Made by a program: the position numbers and the translations under genes. Under the pieces are notes generated by a model. The model saw nothing but the letters and a program-made list of their open reading frames with translations, was not told the DNA's origin and did no database searches. A stretch of 64,000 bases of DNA from Branchiostoma floridae (Eukaryota; Chordata; Leptocardii; Amphioxiformes; Branchiostomatidae). Numbering within the stretch: the first letter of the stretch is position 1; each line of letters starts with the position of its first letter. Positions 58,978 through 64,000 of this stretch are shown here, piece by piece. The stretch spans positions 7,265,413 to 7,329,412 of the forward strand of contig NC_049983.1 of assembly GCF_000003815.2 (NCBI RefSeq), written 5' to 3'.

Positions 58978-61936
58978 ATGCCGGCGGTCTTCTCGAAAGA
59001 GTTGGACCTAGAGTCGCTGAGGTTTACAGTGAGGAATATCTATACTCCGGTAAGTTCTGAAATATTTGTTTGCCAATATACCGATTCTTCTTCTGTGAAA
59101 GCCCACATTCTTTATGTAGAATATTATCATGGCTTTTTGTGGTGCGCATACGCGTCGGTTAACTTCTATCTTATCAACCATGATCCCTTACACATTAGTC
59201 CATTTACCATGCCTGGTCCATCACCATTGAGCTGTCCGGGATTGTAGTAACTTGGATTATTCCGCGCCTTGCCGCGACTCGATGATTCGGACACCTTTAA
59301 TTTTTTTCCTTCNNNNNNNNNNNNNNNNNNNNNNNNNNNNNNNNNNNNNNNNNNNNNNNNNNNNNNNNNNNNNNNNNNNNNNNNNNNNNNNNNNNNNNNN
59401 NNNNNNNNNNNNTGATTTCGCCGCAACAGCTCAAGATAAGCATATATTCACATCATCTCAAAGTCTAGTTTGACTCAAACTTATATAAACTTAGATATAT
59501 TCGCTGTGGTTTTGCCGTTTAACAATAAAGAGGCAGCGTTCTCTGCTTTGAGAGCTTATTTTTCACTGCAGTAGCTTATCAACTCCATGTTGTTCTAGAA
59601 CATATTCTCGGCACGACGTGTTATTCCAGCATACGTATCAAATAACGTTATATATGCCGCATTACAGTACCAGAGATAGATAAAACAACTTGTATTTCTA
59701 AGATTTTATTATATCTTACAATTCGCTGGTGTTTTAGTTGTTACAAATGCAATGTTTACATTGTCAAATATTTCACAAAGAATGGTCTATTGGGCAATGC
59801 TGATTGATTATATGGATCACATCCAAGCGCGCATCAATTTTGTTTCCAAAACTACCGCTTTCCACCATACATTTGCCATACTGTAAATCGTACAAAACAA
59901 CTGCAAAATGGGCAAACATATGCCGTCGGATGCAAAAAAAATATCGGAAAACGTCTAGTAATGTCATGGAATGGCAAGGTCTAATTCCGAGGCCATAGAA
60001 GAATATGTGAAATATCAAATATGTTCGGTATACCATACATGTTTTCAGTCATTTGTTCACACGAGAAGAAATCATTTGTTAGCATTCCTGATCACATAGA
60101 TTTCAAAATGAAGGCAACGGTTTTTGGCCAACCCTTTTTTATTTTATTTGCACGCTGGTATCAGTTTTGAGGTTCCAAGAGGATGGCATCCATATAATCA
60201 AATCAATATGGCCTCAGCATGAGACATATTAAGAGATGAAATGATTTCTCCACAGTTCGGACATCAATGCAGGAGGTGCAAGCATCCCCTGAGACTGAGC
60301 GATGTAAGTTTGTTTCTGGATGTTTGCAATACTTGTCATTTCCGCATGGAGCGTATTGCATCCCGGCGTTTGTTCATGGATTTGATTTTTAAGAATAACA
60401 AAATAAGACGCGGACTACCGTCGCTTAACTAAGGAGCACTTATACATATGAAATTGACCACATAACTTATTATTGTATTATTGAATGCCTCAAATTGATA
60501 AAAACGTATGAATGCAGGAGTAGTAAATATTAGGGGGAGAAAATATCTTATTTCTGGAGGCACCGTTTCATACTGCCTTTATTACTAGAGAAACAACTTG
60601 CATTTTCGTCGAAAATGTTGCCCTTCTAGTCTCTTGTTGTTTCTGTCCTGTCCAGGTGGACTCCCACAACTTCCACCTGAGATGTCCCAAATGCTATACC
60701 ACCATGTGGTGTATCAGGGATGGCTGCGGGCTATGTGTTTATGAGCTGGGCAGGCCATTTGTGAATAAGGCAGACGTACGGACTGTTCCTGTGAGTGTAT
60801 AATCTAATAAAGACATTTCAACTGTCATGACTAACAATTAAAAACAATGTGCTTCTCCTTCGCTAAATTGGTATCACTTAAGAAACTGAGTGTAGGCTTC
60901 ACAGTGATTCCTCAAATCGGTTACTAGTAGTAGTAGTTTGCATGTATTGTTTGTTACACCAAGGTGGTTAAAAAAGGAACCTACTTCGAACTTTACTCTG
61001 TTGCCTGAACGTTTGGCCATGTAATTCTCGTAGATAAATCACTGTTTTAGAATATCTCATTTTATAAGTTAAGATAGACAAGAAAACATACATGTCGCTT
61101 CCCAACTTAAGTAGTAGGAAACAACGCAATTTCAGGTACCAACTGAAACCTCTCCGAATGAAGGGGGCAAAAAGAGGAAGAACAAGAAGCAGAGGAGGAA
61201 AAGAGTTGAGGAGAAGAAGGAGGAGAAGGAGGAGGGAGAGAGGGAGGAGAAGGAGGAGAAGGAGGAGATAGTGGAGAAGGAGGAGAAGGAGGAGGAGAAG
61301 GAGGAGGAGAAAGAAGAGGAGAAGAGGGAGGAGGAGAAAGATGAGAAGGAGGAGGAGGAGGAGAAGGAGAAGGAGGAGGAGAAGGAGAAGAAGGAGGAGG
61401 AGAAAGAGGAGAAGGAGGAGGAGGAGGAGAAAGAGGAGGAGAAAGAGGAGAAGGAGGAGGAGAAGGAGGAGGAGAAAGAGGAGAAGGGGGAGGAGGAGGA
61501 GAAGGAGGAAGAGGAGGAGAAGGAGGAGAAGGGGGAGAAGGAGGAGGAGGAGGAGGAGGGGGAGAAGGAGGAGAAAGAGGACAAGAGACAGACAGACAAC
61601 GGACAGACTGTGACTGTATCAGACGTGACAGTAGTAGTGGACGACACAAGTGACATTGCGACTGACGGTATTGTTGACGACTTACGAAAGACTGAATGTG
61701 ACGTTAGTGTAGACGACTTACGAAAAACTGAAGACACATGTGACATTACAGTACACGACACTGACAAAACTCAATACGGTACAGGCGACATGAATGACAT
61801 TGGACAGAACAACGCCGAAGACAAAGCAGTGAGGAAAAACGCCCGCGGCCGGGCCCGGGCATGTGTCAGGGCGATACGTAATTTTATCATGCTCCCGTTC
61901 AAATGCTGTTGCAAACAACAGACAGCAGAAGACTAA
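58978..61936 (+). CDS. Unrecognised protein: Cys-rich zinc-like module plus Glu/Lys-rich tract
   Basis: Exons 58978-59049, 60256-60303, 60656-60790 and 61136-61936, all with phase-0 junctions and GT/AG ends, give 351 aa. Residues 25-85 contain CRRC, CPKC and CxxxxCGLC (seven Cys with nearby His), consistent with a zinc-binding fold but not a family I recognise. A basic linker (KKRKNKKQRRKR, about 95) could be a nuclear signal. Then comes a nearly pure Glu/Lys region of about 130 residues. The remainder has Asp/Thr-rich sequence with twice VDDLRKTE, and a basic end with CVRAIRN and a CCC triplet (possible lipidation or metal binding). Upstream exons cannot be excluded. It is divergent from COPG. 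Splice joins are inferred from conserved-looking sites, not homology, so the model is less certain than COPG. Confidence 0.65.
59313..59412. other. Assembly gap (100 N)
   Basis: Run of N in intron 1 of the 58978 gene. Confidence 1.
59830..60220 (+). repeat. Diverged direct repeat, copy 1 (copy 2 at 62840-63220)
   Basis: Shared in order: GCAAA(C/T)ATATGCC, CGAAAAACGT-like, CTAATGTCAT(G)GAAT, TTCAGTCATTTGTTCA, GAGGCAAC-like and CCATATAATCAAATCAA. The copies bracket exons 2-4 of the 58978 gene. Confidence 0.65.
61343..61581 (+). repeat. 239 bp uninterrupted homopurine tract in coding sequence
   Basis: Only A and G on the plus strand, built from GGAGGAGAA-like units encoding Glu/Lys; the purine bias extends, with a few pyrimidines, from about 61190. 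Confidence 0.97.
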
Positions 61937-62469
61937 GCTAAACATTCAGACAAATGTATACTTTGTGGCCCAATGTGTATGGACAATGCAGGGACAGGGG
62001 TGTTTAGTTGTGAGGGTGTTCGGCACAGGTATGTTTGCTTTTGTGTTTGGTGAAAGCGCCAGGAACAATTTTTTACCTGTGTGTGGATGGTGTTTTCAGC
62101 ACAAATGACAATGCAGGTTTAATATTGGTGAAATTTATTGTATACATCAATGTGACGTATATTTAGTTGTGTTATGTCTTAGTGATATCTAGCCTGGGTA
62201 GAATCTCATACTTTGGTTTTGTGCGTTTAGTAATCATTATGACATGTATTGGTCCTGACTGAAACAACCTGCTCTGGAGTTTATTGGACCAATCGTAGTT
62301 GGCAAATGTGGTTTTGTGTCTTGCCTTTATCATTCATGTGCTAAATGGTGGATGAAACTGTGATTGGGAACAATGTGTGTGTGTCTTTTTTTTGTGGGTT
62401 GGATTATGTGTGTAGCCATATTATTATGTGCTGAAAGTAAATTGTCGTGTGTAGGGGGCTTTAAGGTAA

Positions 62470-62471
<2 letters not shown>

Positions 62472-62542
<71 letters not shown>

Positions 62543-62550
62543 TGTGTGTG
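62472..62550. repeat. (GT)n(GCGT)n microsatellite
   Basis: Alternating purine-pyrimidine run of about 79 bp: GT repeats, then about nine TGCG units, then GT again; prone to Z-DNA. It lies 0.5 kb downstream of the 58978 gene. Confidence 0.95.
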
Positions 62551-62839
62551 TAAGACAGGTGCTACATAAACTAAGAATCAGTTGCCACAAACTGCGAATT
62601 GAATCAGGAATGCATAACTGCAAGCACCTAGAACAAAGAATTTCTTTATCACATTTTTACCTCAAACAGGCAGAAGAACATTAAGTGCAATTCCTCGTAG
62701 ATTATGCTATGTATGTTAACTATCGGTATAAAGATTTACATATTGTAATGATAACTTATTGCATTGGTTTTACTGTAGAAGTTAGTTCTAAATCTACTAC
62801 TACGTTATGATGGAAATGTCCTATTTGGTTACAGAAAAA

Positions 62840-63220
62840 GTAAATTCCTTCACTTTAGTCATATGTGTAGCACTGAAAACATTTATTCCAACCATACTAT
62901 AAATCATAAAAAGCAGCTTCAAAATAAGCAAATATATGCCATTTATCGCAATAACAAATATCGAAAAACGTATGCTAATGTCATAGAATATTCCAAGGTC
63001 TAAAACAAAAAGATGTGAAAGAATTGACAAACAAAAATGAAGAATCTATTTTTCGATATACCATATTCTGTGTGTTCAGTCATTTGTTCAGCCTTCCTGA
63101 CCACTTAGTTTTCATAATGGAGGCAACATTTTATTTGTTAAACTTTTCTTTACTCGAACGCTTGCATCAGTTTTTGGGTCCCCATATGATGTCATTCATA
63201 TAATCAAATCAACATGCCCT
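62840..63220 (+). repeat. Diverged direct repeat, copy 2
   Basis: Second copy of 59830-60220, without any copy of the exon 2 that follows copy 1. Confidence 0.65.
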
Positions 63221-63229
63221 AATTTGCAA

Positions 63230-64000
63230 TAAAATCATCATCTATGATCATGAAAATTGTATTTGAAGATAGCACACTCGGTGGCTAGTACAGCTGTCTA
63301 ATGTATAATGTATAATTCCAGATAAGTCAAAACAATGTCAGGAAACACCAATGGATTCAGCGACAACGTACACTTTAAAACCACGAACAGCCTATTGAAG
63401 ATATTACTATGATCAATATTACTATCAATAGTGAAACGAGGTTTCTACAGACAACTGAAGACTCACCAGTTAATAACAAACCAACGTGAAGTTCCAGCAT
63501 AGATGGTTTAAGTATAAGCATTTGGATCCTGGAGGTAATAGCTGAAACAGCTTCCATAATTCAAAACTGATATTGTGGTTAGATTGTAGATTGGTACAAC
63601 GCCAGCTGGTCTAAGACATTTCGTTGCGCTTATACGAACCCAGCTTAAGTACGGTTCATGTCTAAAAGACTCCTTGGCTTGCCGGAAAAAAATCCCAAAA
63701 TTGGCCAAATAGACTGAAGAATTTTCCAGAGTTGGCCGGTCATAGTGTAACCATTTGTATTTTTCCAGAAACCCATGGAGTCTGGTAGGGACTAGCTATA
63801 TAAAAGGTTAGTGGAGTGAAGCCGGTTCGTCTGCGCGAAGACGACTGTCTGGAAGAAGGTACTACTGTCTGACTTGGCGGCGGCGTCTTCATCGTATGGA
63901 GCTCCCGCGTATACTGGTCCGCGGTCCGCGGATGAACACTCACTCAGGCAGAGTCTGGTGGTAGTGGTTGAGGAGAAGGCGATTTCGCAGCATCTTCGTA
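63230..64000. other. Right-edge sequence with TATA-like site
   Basis: TATATAAAAG at 63797-63806, followed 25-40 bp on by GTGAAGCCGG and a GC-rich stretch, looks like a core promoter facing right, either of a gene or of an LTR continuing past the window. No ORF is long enough to judge. Confidence 0.35.

Noticed and set aside
61107-61767. Ser/Pro-rich and Arg-rich ORFs over the homopurine tract
   Set aside because: Other-frame readings of the GGAGGAGAA repeat; only the Glu/Lys frame continues into flanking non-repeat coding sequence with a good acceptor.
63375-63708. Minus-strand ORFs near the right edge
   Set aside because: Two short frames with protein-like composition, but no motif and no continuation within the window; could be a mobile-element scrap, not supported.

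Overview
The window looks like nuclear DNA of an invertebrate deuterostome, most likely amphioxus (Branchiostoma). This is inferred from a 22-exon coatomer gamma gene of near-vertebrate length, LRR receptors with repeated PYAVxY tails, abundant short inverted-repeat transposons and many ACATGTACATGT tracts. No species-specific marker was found, so the assignment is moderate. Four assembly gaps are present.

Layout. 1-4758: the pol part of a Ty3/Gypsy-type retrotransposon, running off the left edge. 6.3-8.7 kb: a GC-rich inverted-repeat element, a tandem repeat of about 180 bp, and the probable 3' end of the main gene. 8773-56254 (minus strand): one complete coatomer subunit gamma (COPG) gene; all 22 coding exons join in frame to 873 codons plus stop. 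Its introns carry most of the other content: a full-length LINE nested inside an older DNA transposon (intron 19, 11.4-17.9 kb); a 6.55 kb foldback-like element with about 340 bp near-identical inverted ends (intron 8, 28.2-34.8 kb); many small TA-flanked or 5-8 bp TSD elements; and in the 15.8 kb intron 7, on the opposite strand, two tandem paralogous LRR membrane-protein genes (LRR-A 38706-41394, LRR-B 44382-49643).

56.3-59.0 kb is the divergent intergenic region between COPG and a plus-strand gene (58978-61936) that encodes a Cys-rich putative zinc module joined to a long Glu/Lys-rich tract and a basic CCC-containing tail; I do not recognise it. The rest, to 64 kb, holds a Z-DNA-type microsatellite and a TATA-like site near the right edge.

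How the parts work together: COPG is a housekeeping COPI vesicle-coat subunit, and a TGACGTGG element just upstream of its start fits secretory-pathway control. The two LRR genes share signal peptide, LRR ectodomain, SPKHDD-type stalk and membrane segment, but differ in the cytoplasmic tail and at the variable LRR beta-strand positions, which suggests a duplicated, diversifying receptor pair. This pair, the 28-35 kb foldback-like element and the PHD-bearing LINE are the best candidates for new biology.
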